Shown in pieces: positions 9,118-18,290 of a stretch of DNA of 64,000 nt. Below the pieces are notes generated by a model. That model was not told the DNA's origin. It searched no databases and saw nothing but the letters and a program-made list of their open reading frames with translations. This DNA is from Bifidobacterium bohemicum DSM 22767 (GTDB lineage: Bacteria > Actinomycetota > Actinomycetes > Actinomycetales > Bifidobacteriaceae): NCBI RefSeq assembly GCF_000741525.1, contig NZ_JGYP01000002.1, forward strand, positions 620,001 to 684,000, read 5' to 3'. Each line of letters opens with the position of its first letter. Positions within the stretch are counted from its first letter, which is position 1. The position numbers were made by a program, and so were the translations under genes.

Positions 9118-10375
9118 GTGGCTTATGAAGAAAACCACAAACCGACAATCTCGAATCCCTTCAAGCCAACGGCCGGACGCATGCCGCCGGCTCTTATCGG
9201 CCGGGATTCGGTCATCGAGGATTTCAACGAGGGACTGGACGATGGCCCGGGCGCCCCGGGCCGTCTGATGCGCGTGACCGGCGCCCGAGGTGTCGACGAA
9301 ACGGTGATCCTCACCGAATTCGGCCGCATCGCGAAGGCACGCAGCTGGGAAGTGATAGACGAGACGGCTTCGGCCGGTCTGACCAAGCGTTTGCTTGACG
9401 GACTCTCGACGCCGAGCCACGGCGTCGGCATCACCGCAAAACCGACCTTGCAAATTCCCGCGTTAGGCACCGTTTCACTGGGCGAAGCGGACATAAGCGC
9501 ACAAACCATGCCGATGACGCCGCGAAACGCGATGAGCAGACGCTTGGACAAGCTGGAACGCAAGCACGTGGGCCTAATTGATCACCATCGATGAGACGCA
9601 GGCGGCGCAACGCGACGACATGGTCGCACTCGCTACGGCGATCCAGCACCTGACACGCGAGGAACGCAATATCGCCTTCGTCTTCGCCGGACTGCCTTCG
9701 ATATCGTCGAAATGGCTTAATGACCAGCTTCTTACATTCCTACGCCGCGCCCAGCCGGAACTTCTGGGGGACATACCGCTTGCCGAAGTACACGACGCCT
9801 TTGCGGACACATTCGCGCTTTCGGGAATGCCCATCGACGGCGAGGCGCTGGACCTGGCAACGAATGCGACCGAAGGCTATCCTTTTATGATTCAACTAGT
9901 GGGCTATAACATTTGGCGCGTGGCCCGTAAGGAGCAACGCAGACCTGACGAGACGAATAACGGAAATGGCATAAATACCGAATTCGAACCATCAGGACCT
10001 GCCAAATCAAAACATTCAGAAGGCCAAAGCAAACCGACAGTGAGCGTCGAAGCCGCCAAGACCGGCGTAAGAGACGCCCTTGCAAGGCTCGGCGACACGG
10101 TTCACAGTCCAGAACTCGACGGACTTTCCGCAGTCGACCGCACCTATCTTCTCGCCATGGCCCAGGACGACGGCCCGTCTTCCACATCCGTTGTCGCCGA
10201 ACGGATGCACAAGAGCGCAGCATACGCGAATACGTACCGCACGCGGCTCCTGGAAGCCCAAGTCATCAAGGAAGCGGGTTTTGGACAGGTCGACTTTGCC
10301 ATACCGTATTTAAGGCAGTATCTACGCGAACACGCGGCCTACTATCTACCGAAGTCGGAGAACAGCAAGGCCTGA
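9118..10375 (+). pseudogene. Frameshifted AAA/archaeal-type ATPase
   Basis: Two adjacent frames make one protein. 9118-9594 (GTG start) gives the N-terminal part with GRDSVIEDF and a P-loop region; 9578-10375 continues with the Walker B-like LITIDET, a sensor-like FVFAGLP and a C-terminal winged-helix-like part. An extra A at 9576/9577 shifts the frame: removing it restores GGC CTA TTG ATC. The P-loop reads TGARGVDET where TGARGVGKT is expected, so the nucleotide-binding Gly and Lys are also lost. Two independent lesions argue for a dead gene rather than a sequencing error. Similar intact ATPases are frequent in bifidobacteria; function unknown. Confidence 0.85.
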
Positions 10376-10733
10376 CTCCCTATAAGTTACACCGAATTTT
10401 CGCGGGTGACGCGCCTGACTGCAAATGCAGATGCAGAAAAGCGACATCCCACCGACCGAGACGGAAATCAGTATGACAGGATATCGGCATGACACTGGAC
10501 GCGGCGGCGTAGGGCATTGACCAGGGCGACGCCGGTGGCGGGACTATCGCCGACCGTCAGGCTCGCATCACCCTGTTAGCGCAAGATGCGCATGGTTTAA
10601 AAACAAGAGGTCTTCATGCCATTTTTGCACTGCATTCTGAATGCGTTTGCCTTGCCCGGGTGTGACTGCTTCATGGTTTCCGATGGTGCGTATGTTGCCG
10701 TTGCGGTTGGATTGCAGGAAACGTATTGGCCAT

Positions 10734-10979
10734 TCATGCATGACTCAATGCCGGCTGAGCCGGTATTTCGGTGATGATGCCGTTGGGCCTGCGATCGGTA
10801 TCAGGCGTCGCGTCATAATCGTAACCGTCGCGGCAGGGTCGCTCGAAACCACCGGACGGGTACAGCTTCCTATAGAAGTCCATAGGCTTAAGCTCATCAC
10901 CGAAACGGCACGTCAAATAGGCACGTTTAACCCGATAGAACTCTCCAGCGGAACGATCGTCACCAAAAAATCTCATCAT
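10734..10979 (-). CDS. Possible small hypothetical protein or gene remnant
   Basis: 81 residues starting with MMRFFGDD and rich in aromatic and charged residues (FGDELKPMDFYRKLYP, then a Tyr/Asp-rich C-terminus). Composition is protein-like, unlike a chance reading of GC-rich DNA. There is no clear ribosome binding site, no known motif, and no partner gene. It may be the C-terminal remainder of a larger lost gene. Function not recognised. Confidence 0.3.
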   Translation of the reverse strand: MMRFFGDDRSAGEFYRVKRAYLTCRFGDELKPMDFYRKLYPSGGFERPCRDGYDYDATPDTDRRPNGIITEIPAQPALSHA

Positions 10980-11409
10980 GAAGCACTTTCACCGCTACGG
11001 CGCTACCCTATCAATAGGTTTAAATGAACGCTTTGGTTCCCGAGTTCAAGTTAGAAGTGCAGCATCCGTGGAACGATGCAATTGCTTATGTCCCACCAAC
11101 GGGAAGAGTGCCGCACCCAGCAAGCCGTCTTACAGACATTTGTCGAAAGAGAAAGGAAACCGCATAGCCGAGCTGCGGCCGAGGGACTGGAAGGCGCGCG
11201 ACAGCGGGCGAGCTGGGACCTGCGCCGTCGACGGCGAGCCGGGACCCAAGACGCGGCGTTGGTTCGCATCGAACGAGGACGAGTCGTACCTGCCCTACCG
11301 GCCCGCCCAGGCCTTCGCGCCGGAAAAGGACAGGCTACCATCAAAGGAACGACCAATACCGCACTTCCGACTCGAACCCGGAATCAATAACCCCCTGTGT
11401 GCACTATGA

Positions 11410-11460
11410 TATAATACATATCAACTTTATCGGTCCCTTGCTCCTCCCGCCAGGAGGAAG
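11410..11460 (+). promoter_or_regulatory. Candidate promoter and leader of the LXG-like operon
   Basis: A perfect TATAAT at 11410-11415 has no good -35. Downstream, AGGAGGAAG at 11452-11460 is a strong Shine-Dalgarno sequence but lies about 18 bases from the ATG at 11476. CTCCT (from about 11441) can pair with AGGAG to form a small hairpin over that site, so translation may be controlled by the leader. Confidence 0.4.
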
Positions 11461-11475
11461 AAAGCGACTACGCAA

Positions 11476-11961
11476 ATGCCGTATTCAGAACGGATCAAAG
11501 GCGATATCTCACGCATAGACGATCAGCGCGCCAGCCTAACCGGCGAAATCGCAAGCACCAAGAAGCGCCTCACCCAACTTCGCGCGGCCCTCGAACATGT
11601 CCACAGAAAGCAAAACCATTTCGAGGATGAACAGGCCAACCGACGAGCCGCTTTGCGAAACCTGCAATGGTCAGGCCTGCAGAACCGCAGCGCCCAACGA
11701 TATGCGGAAATGATGGGCAACATGATCTTAGGCGGCGCTTACACCAACGTCAACGACACCTTCAACGAATGTATCCGCCTGATCAAAAACCAGATCGAGG
11801 AAGCCGAACTGCAGATTCCTGATCTCGAACGGATCATCGGCAACCTCGATACGGAACGGGCCGCATACCAACAAGACCTGAACCATGCGCTCGCATGTGA
11901 ACAGGAGGACAAGCAGAGGGAGAACCTCCGCATGGAGGCCCGCAGGAGAGGGGAGTGGTGA
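11476..11961 (+). CDS. Coiled-coil protein, possible LXG-associated helper (DUF5082/YwqH-like)
   Basis: 161 residues, almost entirely helical by composition. Residues 1-55 and 100-161 are charged, heptad-like coiled-coil; the middle has the loop MMGNMILGGAYTN. There is no signal peptide or membrane segment. Size, predicted helicity and position as first gene before further small helical proteins and a larger effector-like protein resemble the YwqH/DUF5082 genes that precede LXG toxins of type VII secretion (T7SSb) systems in Firmicutes. Its stop overlaps the next start (TGATG), implying translational coupling. The resemblance is architectural; no sequence match could be tested. Confidence 0.5.
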   Translation: MPYSERIKGDISRIDDQRASLTGEIASTKKRLTQLRAALEHVHRKQNHFEDEQANRRAALRNLQWSGLQNRSAQRYAEMMGNMILGGAYTNVNDTFNECIRLIKNQIEEAELQIPDLERIIGNLDTERAAYQQDLNHALACEQEDKQRENLRMEARRRGEW

Positions 11962-12266
11962 TGGCTGGGGAAGATCCAAATCTAGTCATCGTCGACAACT
12001 ACGTAGAAGGTGTCGGGAGTGGCCGCAAAGACTATGGTCTGTCGCTTGACGACCAGATGAAGCAATACCTGTCCATCATGGACAAAGTATGCTCCGAAGC
12101 AATACCCTCCGGAACGATACATGACGCCCTGGTGGCCTTCGTCACCGACATCAGAACCCTGTACGGCGAAAAATCGGGAAAACTCAGCTCGATTTCAAAC
12201 ACATTATCCGACACCTGCGCAAACTTCATTGCACAGGTGGACGAAGACGACCAGTTCCTGTATTAA
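11961..12266 (+). CDS. Small helical protein, possible T7SS-associated (Lap/WXG100-like)
   Basis: 101 residues, acidic, single compact domain without signal peptide. It contains SLDDQMKQYLSIMDKV and DIRTLYGEKSGKLSSI, consistent with a helical hairpin of WXG100/ESAT-6-like size, though no WXG triplet is present. The ATG at 11961 overlaps the upstream stop and has GGAGAGGGGAG before it; a GTG at 11955 is also possible. In T7SSb LXG operons two such small helical proteins bind the LXG toxin and carry its export signal. That role is inferred from gene order. Confidence 0.5.
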   Translation: MAGEDPNLVIVDNYVEGVGSGRKDYGLSLDDQMKQYLSIMDKVCSEAIPSGTIHDALVAFVTDIRTLYGEKSGKLSSISNTLSDTCANFIAQVDEDDQFLY

Positions 12267-12298
12267 ACGGATAAAAGCACAGAGGGAGGAGGGCAAGA

Positions 12299-12586
12299 AT
12301 GGCACGGAAAATAGAACTCGCTCCGGATAAGCTTGAGAAACTCATCCAGGAGCTCGGAGAGTTGAACGCCCATCAGAACGAGTATTCGCATTTAAAAACG
12401 TATAGCATGGACGGTTCCGGATCGGCGGTATCCGCATTGCAGGACGTCGCGCGGGAGTACGTCGCATTAGGGGATTCTTTGCAGTCCTTATTCGACAAAA
12501 CCCGGGAGTTTCTAACCAAAGCGAACTCATCCATGAAAGAGGCGGACCGTGCCGCCGGCAGCCAATTCGGCGAACACGCACACTGA
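12299..12586 (+). CDS. Small helical protein, possible TIGR04197/DUF3130-like T7SS substrate partner
   Basis: 95 residues, basic N-terminus and long helix, with a central Gly/Ser turn (MDGSGSAVSALQD) and a second helix ending in an acidic and His-containing tail. Helix-turn-helix size fits the ESAT-6-like fold; no WXG. A very strong purine-rich ribosome binding site (GAGGGAGGAGGG) precedes the ATG. It is third in the operon, directly before the 391-residue effector-like gene, the position held by small export partners in LXG loci. Function is inference only. Confidence 0.5.
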   Translation: MARKIELAPDKLEKLIQELGELNAHQNEYSHLKTYSMDGSGSAVSALQDVAREYVALGDSLQSLFDKTREFLTKANSSMKEADRAAGSQFGEHAH

Positions 12587-12637
12587 CCGGAAACACCGAG
12601 TCACGAGCAATTCAGGCAACCGTACAAGAAGGTGCGA

Positions 12638-13813
12638 ATGATGGCAGAACGCAGGGATTTCACAGCGAACACCAAGCAACAGCTGATGCATTGGGCTGAA
12701 GAGATCGAGGCGGAAAGCGGTTGGGACAAGTTTGCCGACTTGTCCGAAGAATCTTTCGAGATGGGACTGCTGCCAATATTGCTCAGAGATACGATCGAAA
12801 CAAGTTCAGACACCACCGACAAATACAAGCGCACCCTCCTTGAGATCAACGATGCCTCGAAACGACAGATCGTGGGGATCTGGTCGAAAGTGAATAACGA
12901 CGCGAGCACTGCACTGACCAATTTCGTGGCGACCCAGTCAGACCTCGAGGGTTTCCGAAGGCAGGTCGACATCCTTGCGCAGGCAATGGGCGCCGGTTCC
13001 ACAACCGGAACGTTGGACCTCTCCTATATAGCCGGAGCCCTCAACGGCATCGACGATTACAACAAGAAAAGCAAGCTCTTCCACGAGATGGCCAGCACGA
13101 AGGGGCTCGCAAGCAAGACCGCTCATGACACCAAGACAGCTCCGGCGTTACTCGAAGCACTCAAGACGATGGGAGGTAAGTTCGCCAAGTACCTGCCGAA
13201 TCTGGAAGTCGGACAGGAGTGGAGCATACCCGTCGGCCCGGGACTCGAGCTGACCTACCGGGTGTCAGCGAGAGACGGCGACGGCAGAACCACCCTCAGC
13301 GTGCCGGGATACGTCGCCAAAGACCAGCGCGGCGAACTGCTAAGCATGATTTCGGAAAGCCAGGACCTCAGCTCCGTTCGCATCGACGATAACGGCCGCC
13401 CCGTCAACACGCCGGGGAACAAGGACTATACCGAGTGGACCAGCGGCATCAACGCCAATCCTTCCGCCGGATTAGGTGGCTCTTGGAGCCGTAAGCACGG
13501 GGACAAGACACAAACATTTACGCTCAACGTCAATCGAAAATCACTCACGGTCACCGTAGGCGTATCCCAAGACGTCGGCAATAGCTGCTCCGTCGCTTCG
13601 GAACTCGGACTGTCCGCCGCGTTGGAGAATCATTGGGTGCACTTCCGCAAACCGCAACCAGTGCGACAGCCAGTATCCATACCATCACTGAACCTGAATT
13701 GGGAGGTTCAGCCGCTGCCACCAGCAACTAAGACCGCCATTGAAACCGAAATCCTTGTTACCGGCGCCTTGTTGCTACTACTCCTTCTCCTTCTAGGATT
13801 TACACTCGCTTAA
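12638..13813 (+). CDS. Candidate LXG-type effector with C-terminal membrane segment
   Basis: 391 residues. Residues 1 to about 180 are helical and charged, with no signal peptide, as in the N-terminal targeting half of LXG proteins. About 185-335 is a beta-rich region (WSIPVGPGLELTYRVS, SWSRKHGDKTQTFTLNVN). The C-terminus is a single hydrophobic segment of nine leucines (VTGALLLLLLLLLGFTLA), so the protein is tail-anchored or inserts into membranes. ATG at 12638 follows AAGAAGG. A membrane-active toxin comparable in layout to TspA-like effectors is one reading; a membrane-anchored surface component is another. No catalytic motif was found. Confidence 0.5.
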   Translation: MMAERRDFTANTKQQLMHWAEEIEAESGWDKFADLSEESFEMGLLPILLRDTIETSSDTTDKYKRTLLEINDASKRQIVGIWSKVNNDASTALTNFVATQSDLEGFRRQVDILAQAMGAGSTTGTLDLSYIAGALNGIDDYNKKSKLFHEMASTKGLASKTAHDTKTAPALLEALKTMGGKFAKYLPNLEVGQEWSIPVGPGLELTYRVSARDGDGRTTLSVPGYVAKDQRGELLSMISESQDLSSVRIDDNGRPVNTPGNKDYTEWTSGINANPSAGLGGSWSRKHGDKTQTFTLNVNRKSLTVTVGVSQDVGNSCSVASELGLSAALENHWVHFRKPQPVRQPVSIPSLNLNWEVQPLPPATKTAIETEILVTGALLLLLLLLLGFTLA

Positions 13814-13824
13814 TCGGAACCACC

Positions 13825-14448
13825 ATGACACACCGCAACCGCACACGCCGCACCGACAGGATCCTCGCACTCCTGCTCTGCATCGCCGCCATCCTCACGC
13901 CGCTGGCCGCATGCGGACCACACCGACCACAACCCACGCCCGCACGGCCCAAAACCGAGAAAATCACCTACCCCGCCGACTTCGTACGACGGTGCATGTA
14001 CGACAAAAATATCCACACCCCGAAGGCCGTCGCCAAGGACATGAGGGAGCGCCAAAAGGAGTTCTACACCGACGCCTACGCCACCAAAAACGGGGACGTG
14101 GTCGGCATCGTCACCGAACAACAACGCCAGGCCAACATCAAGGACAACGACGAATGGATCGGCAGCGGCGAAAGGACGTTCACCGACCAGAACCCCGACT
14201 ACCACTACGAGGTCAGCCCAGACGAAACCGAAATGAAAATATGGGCCAACAAGGACCTCGCACCCCTCCCGGGTTTCGGCATCATGGGGCAGACACCCCT
14301 CTACTACGGGTACAACTACTACATGAAACGCCACACCGGGCCATGGGACATGCGGATCACCATCTACAACTGCCACACCAACCAGATGATCACCACCTAC
14401 AAATTCACCCAAACCCCTCAAATCAACATGGCAACCCTGGGAGACTGA
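13825..14448 (+). CDS. Lipoprotein, candidate immunity partner
   Basis: 207 residues. Arg-rich n-region, hydrophobic core and lipobox LAAC with the lipidated Cys at about residue 32. The mature part is Tyr-, Asn- and Asp-rich (GYNYYMKRHTGPWDMRITIYN) with no family I recognise. It starts 11 bases after the effector-like gene, so it is cotranscribed. A lipoprotein exposed on the outer face of the membrane immediately downstream of a secreted membrane-targeting protein fits an immunity factor, as for some staphylococcal T7SS substrates. This is inference from position and topology. Confidence 0.55.
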   Translation: MTHRNRTRRTDRILALLLCIAAILTPLAACGPHRPQPTPARPKTEKITYPADFVRRCMYDKNIHTPKAVAKDMRERQKEFYTDAYATKNGDVVGIVTEQQRQANIKDNDEWIGSGERTFTDQNPDYHYEVSPDETEMKIWANKDLAPLPGFGIMGQTPLYYGYNYYMKRHTGPWDMRITIYNCHTNQMITTYKFTQTPQINMATLGD

Positions 14449-14451
14449 ACC

Positions 14452-14481
14452 ATGACACGCCGCAACCCCCACACATACTGA
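14452..14481 (+). pseudogene. Remnant of a second lipoprotein start
   Basis: ATGACACGCCGCAACC followed by a stop after nine codons. It closely matches the first codons of the lipoprotein gene at 13825 (ATGACACACCGCAACC), including the preceding ACC. The spacing suggests a tandem lipoprotein copy that was deleted except for its start. Confidence 0.4.
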
Positions 14482-14527
14482 CGCACGAATCATAAAGCAA
14501 CGCAATGATTGAACAAAGGAGATAACC

Positions 14528-15136
14528 ATGGAACAAGCAGTCACCCTCTTCAATGGAACGGTGGAAATAAGTTTACCTAACGGATATGAACCAGTTAACG
14601 CCCGACCCAACGACAGCACGCATCCGACACCTCCGCCATTCATTGCAGCTTTGATGGCCGAATTACAAAAGTCGTTCACTGACGAGGACAGATCAGATAT
14701 GCTGCAATCACGAACCCACGAGCTTTTCCGACGGGGTCATAACGCTTACGTCGCGGCAAGCTTGACGGGGCGCGACTGGGATGCGGCCAAACTCAATGAA
14801 CGTCTCGACGGCTACTACCAAGGCATCGCGCGAAGTCTCCCGCTCGTCGCAAATGCTGAAATCGCAACCCGCCAAGCCAACAGCATCGACGAAGGCGACG
14901 AAACCACCAGCGGCAAGTCCATCGGCCTGATTCGCTACACGTTCGCCACTCCCCGGCACGACTGGTTCGCCAACACACTGCTGCTGCCGGCTGGCGAGCA
15001 GGAAGCCGTAATCAATATGGCATGCGACACGGAGCAACTACCAGCGCGCGCGATCGAGTTCATGTCCATCGCCGATTCCGCCAAGCTAGCAGGCACGGCC
15101 ACATCGGATGTGCAGGCCGTGGACTCCAACCTCTGA
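14528..15136 (+). CDS. Hypothetical cytosolic protein, possibly Mog1/DcrB-like
   Basis: 202 residues, no signal peptide or membrane helix. The start has a very good site (AAAGGAGATAACC). The N-terminus (VEISLPNGYEPVN) and the C-terminal YTFATPRHDWFANTLLLPAGEQEAVINMAC recall the Mog1/PsbP-like sandwich found in DcrB/DUF1795 proteins, several of which sit in secretion or toxin loci as chaperones or adaptors. The similarity is weak and by eye. As last gene of the LXG-like operon it could serve as adaptor or cytosolic immunity protein. Confidence 0.45.
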   Translation: MEQAVTLFNGTVEISLPNGYEPVNARPNDSTHPTPPPFIAALMAELQKSFTDEDRSDMLQSRTHELFRRGHNAYVAASLTGRDWDAAKLNERLDGYYQGIARSLPLVANAEIATRQANSIDEGDETTSGKSIGLIRYTFATPRHDWFANTLLLPAGEQEAVINMACDTEQLPARAIEFMSIADSAKLAGTATSDVQAVDSNL

Positions 15137-15371
15137 CCGGCGGCAGGTCCGACAGACCGAAGAATGCATGAGCTTTCATGGCACAAGTCCGTCCACAGTG
15201 CGGCCATCATGGGCGGCGCGCACGCAAAATGTCGCTTAGCTCACTCTACAATCGGAAGCGAACTTACCGGAAGATGGCTTTGGGCTCGCAACGACCGGCA
15301 CCACAACCGCGGAGGAGCCGCGGAATGTCGGCAGATCAGGCAACCATGCGACCGGTTTGAAGGAGGAACTG

Positions 15372-18209
15372 ATGTCAAATCAGCCAACAAGCAATACATC
15401 CGACGATGCGCGGGCAACGCACCCGGGCGACACGGTATTTACCGCCGGTGTCGGCACCAAAAGCCCCGAAGAGCATGAACTGCCGGAATCACTGAAAAGC
15501 GACCTGGACCTCTGCCTCGATATCCTGCGCAAAGTGCTGGGGGAGTACGACAAAGACCTGCTTTCCACATTCGACACCGTGCGCGGCTACGCCGTCAAAG
15601 CCAGCGCCGAGCACTATTCGGAGACCATCGGCAATGCCGAGACCAAGGAAGACAACCTCGAGAAGGCCGTCAAGGTCATCGACGGACTCAACGTGCATGA
15701 CGCGCAGTTGCTGGCACGGGCCTTCACCACGTACTTCCATCTGGCGAACCTGTGCGAGGAGAACTACCGCGTCTCCACGCTGCACGACCGCGAGGCCGAG
15801 GTCGGCGAAAACGCCGCCACCGACCCCGTCAACGAACTCACGGGCGCATATCACCAGCTCATCGGTGAAATGGGTCCCGCGAAGGCCAAGGAGCTGCTGG
15901 ACAAGCTTGAGTTCCACCCCGTGTTCACCGCGCACCCCACCGAGGCGCGGCGCAAGGCCGTCGAAGGCAAGATCCGCCGTATCGCAACGTTGCTTTCAGC
16001 CGGCAAACTGCTGGGCGGGTCCGACAAGAAAGAGAACATGCGGCGCCTGTACAACGAGGTCGACGCCCTGTTCCGCACCTCGCCGATCGCCCTGAAGAAG
16101 CCGACCCCCGTGGAGGAGGCCGACACGATTCTCGACATCTTCGACAACACCCTGTTCAATACGATTCCGCAGGTCTACCGCCGCTTCGACGACTGGCTGC
16201 TGGGCGACAAGGCCGGCACTGTCGAACCGCAGTGCCCTGCGTTCTTCCACCCCGGCAGCTGGATCGGCTCGGACCGCGACGGCAACCCGAACGTCACCGC
16301 GAAGGTGAGTCGCACCGTGGCGCGCAAATTCAGCGATCACGCGATTTCCGCGCTCGAAAACGCGACCCGTCGTGCGGGCACGAACCTTACGATGGAGGCG
16401 GTCACCACTCCGCCGAGCGACGAGCTGATCAACCTGTGGAACCATCAGAAGGAGATGAGCGAGCGGCTGACGGACAAGGCGTTGCTGATCTCCACGCAGG
16501 AGCTTCACCGCGCCGTGATGCTCGTCATGGCCGACAGATTGCATTACACTATTGAGCGGGACGCTGATCTGATGTACAAGAGCTGCGACGACTTCATCGC
16601 GGACCTCAAAGTGGTGCAGCGTTCGCTCGTGGCAGCCGGTGCGCCTCGGGCCGCCTATGGTTCGTTGCAGGACGTGATCTGGCAGGCACAGACCTTCGGC
16701 TTCCACCTGGTCGAGATGGAGTTCCGCCAGCATTCACTGGTGCATTCACGAGCATTGGAGGACATCCGCGAGCACGGCCTGCACGGCGAGCGCGGAGAGC
16801 TTCAGCCGATGACGCACGAGGTGCTCGACACCTTCCGCGCCTTGGGGTCGATCCAGAAGCGTCACGGGCAGAAGGCTGCGCGGCGCTATATCATCTCCTT
16901 CACCAAGTCGGCGCAGAACGTACGCGACGTCTACGAGCTCAACCGCATGGCTTTCGCCCATCCGGAGGATGTGCCCACCATCGACGTCATTCCGCTGTTC
17001 GAGCAGTTGGAAGACTTGCAGAACTGCGTAAGCGTGCTGGATGAAATGATCAGGATTCCCGAGGTTCAGGCGCGGCTTAAGGCCACGGGCGGCAGGCTTG
17101 AGGTGATGCTCGGCTATTCGGATTCCTCCAAGGACGCCGGCCCGACCACCGCCACGCTGGCTTTGCACTCGGCGCAGGGGCGCATCGCCGCGTGGGCCAA
17201 GGAACACGACATCGATCTGACGCTGTTCCACGGTCGTGGCGGAGCGGTCGGTCGAGGCGGCGGGCCCGCGAACCGGGCTGTGCTCGCGCAGCCGGTCGGT
17301 TCGGTGAACTGCCGTTTCAAGCTCACCGAGCAGGGGGAGAGCATTTTCGCGCGTTACGGCAACCAGGTGCTTGCCATTCGCCATGTCGAATCGGTTGCGG
17401 CCGCAACGCTTCTGCAGTCGGCCCCGAGCGTCGAGAAGACCAATACCGACATGACCAGGAAGTACTGGGACATGGCTCAGAAACTCGATGATTCGGCGCA
17501 TAGGCGCTTCCTCGACCTGCTCAACACCCCTGACTTTACGCCGTGGTTCTCCACCGTCACCCCGCTTACGGAAATTGGCCTGCTGCCGATCGGCTCGCGT
17601 CCGGCCAAGCGCGGTCTGGGCGCCAAGTCGCTGGATGACCTGCGCACGATTCCGTGGGTCTTCTCGTGGGCGCAGGCACGCATCAACCTGGCCGCCTGGT
17701 ACGGCTTGGGCACCGCGTGCGAGGAGTTCGGCGACCTCGATACGTTGCGTGCCGCCTACCGCGAGTGGCCGGTGTTCTCGACGTTCATCGACAACATCGA
17801 GATGTCACTGGCCAAAACCGACGAGCGCATCGCGAAGATGTACCTGGCGCTCGGCGACCGCGACGACCTGCGCGACAAGGTGCTTGAGGAGATGGAACTG
17901 ACCCGCAAGTGGGTACTGAGCATCGTGGGCGACGAATGGCCGTTGCAGCACCGCCATGTGCTCGGCCAGGCCGTGCGCGTGCGTTCGCCCTATGTTGACG
18001 CGCTGTCGGTCACTCAGGTGCTCGCCCTGCGCCGCCAGCGCATGCTCGAGGCCGGCGGCGGCCGAACCCTGCCCGCCAATCACGAGGCCCCGAAGCCGAA
18101 GAAGGTGGACAACGAGGAGCTCAGCCGCGACCAACAGCGCAGCGGGTTCACCTACCTGATCCTGTGCACCGTGTCCGGCGTGGCCGCCGGTCTGCAAAAC
18201 ACCGGCTGA
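15372..18209 (+). CDS. ppc: Phosphoenolpyruvate carboxylase
   Basis: 945 residues, normal length for bacterial PEPC. It carboxylates phosphoenolpyruvate to oxaloacetate, replenishing the incomplete citric acid branch in the cytosol. Hallmarks are present: VFTAHPTEARR (catalytic His), GSWIGSDRDGNP, EVMLGYSDSSKDAG, the FHGRGGAVGRGGGP loop and a C-terminal QNTG. The start at 15372 has AAGGAGGAACTG upstream; an in-frame TTG at 15357 is unlikely. A strong intrinsic terminator follows at 18242-18290. Single-gene transcription unit. Confidence 0.98.
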   Translation: MSNQPTSNTSDDARATHPGDTVFTAGVGTKSPEEHELPESLKSDLDLCLDILRKVLGEYDKDLLSTFDTVRGYAVKASAEHYSETIGNAETKEDNLEKAVKVIDGLNVHDAQLLARAFTTYFHLANLCEENYRVSTLHDREAEVGENAATDPVNELTGAYHQLIGEMGPAKAKELLDKLEFHPVFTAHPTEARRKAVEGKIRRIATLLSAGKLLGGSDKKENMRRLYNEVDALFRTSPIALKKPTPVEEADTILDIFDNTLFNTIPQVYRRFDDWLLGDKAGTVEPQCPAFFHPGSWIGSDRDGNPNVTAKVSRTVARKFSDHAISALENATRRAGTNLTMEAVTTPPSDELINLWNHQKEMSERLTDKALLISTQELHRAVMLVMADRLHYTIERDADLMYKSCDDFIADLKVVQRSLVAAGAPRAAYGSLQDVIWQAQTFGFHLVEMEFRQHSLVHSRALEDIREHGLHGERGELQPMTHEVLDTFRALGSIQKRHGQKAARRYIISFTKSAQNVRDVYELNRMAFAHPEDVPTIDVIPLFEQLEDLQNCVSVLDEMIRIPEVQARLKATGGRLEVMLGYSDSSKDAGPTTATLALHSAQGRIAAWAKEHDIDLTLFHGRGGAVGRGGGPANRAVLAQPVGSVNCRFKLTEQGESIFARYGNQVLAIRHVESVAAATLLQSAPSVEKTNTDMTRKYWDMAQKLDDSAHRRFLDLLNTPDFTPWFSTVTPLTEIGLLPIGSRPAKRGLGAKSLDDLRTIPWVFSWAQARINLAAWYGLGTACEEFGDLDTLRAAYREWPVFSTFIDNIEMSLAKTDERIAKMYLALGDRDDLRDKVLEEMELTRKWVLSIVGDEWPLQHRHVLGQAVRVRSPYVDALSVTQVLALRRQRMLEAGGGRTLPANHEAPKPKKVDNEELSRDQQRSGFTYLILCTVSGVAAGLQNTG

Positions 18210-18241
18210 GTTTCGGCGCACAGGAAACCGGCATTAGCCGA

Positions 18242-18290
18242 AACGGGGCCTGCAATCCGATTCATATCGCGATGCAGGCCCCGTTCTTTT
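18242..18290 (+). terminator. Intrinsic terminator of ppc
   Basis: Perfect 13-base stem AACGGGGCCTGCA (18242-18254) with TGCAGGCCCCGTT (18273-18285), 18-base loop, followed by CTTTT. Confidence 0.9.

Larger units (their letters stand above)
10376..11475. other. Gene-poor stretch with weak coding remnants
   Basis: No gene here can be named. The most protein-like reading is the minus-strand frame at 10734-10979, listed separately. A plus-strand frame at about 11150-11400 encodes a stretch with WFASNEDESYLPYRPAQAF, which also looks like real protein but has no start or recognisable family. I read the stretch as eroded accessory DNA between the dead ATPase and the LXG-like operon. Confidence 0.5.

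Noticed and set aside
10978..11409. Plus-strand frame of 143 codons
   Set aside because: Only the last third looks protein-like and there is no ribosome binding site; kept as part of the gene-poor stretch.
13810..14679. 289-codon minus-strand frame opposite the lipoprotein gene
   Set aside because: Val/Gly-rich mirror of real plus-strand genes that have signal peptide and ribosome binding sites.
15489..17501. Long minus-strand frames opposite ppc
   Set aside because: Opposite to an unmistakable PEP carboxylase; composition is that of an antisense reading of GC-rich code.
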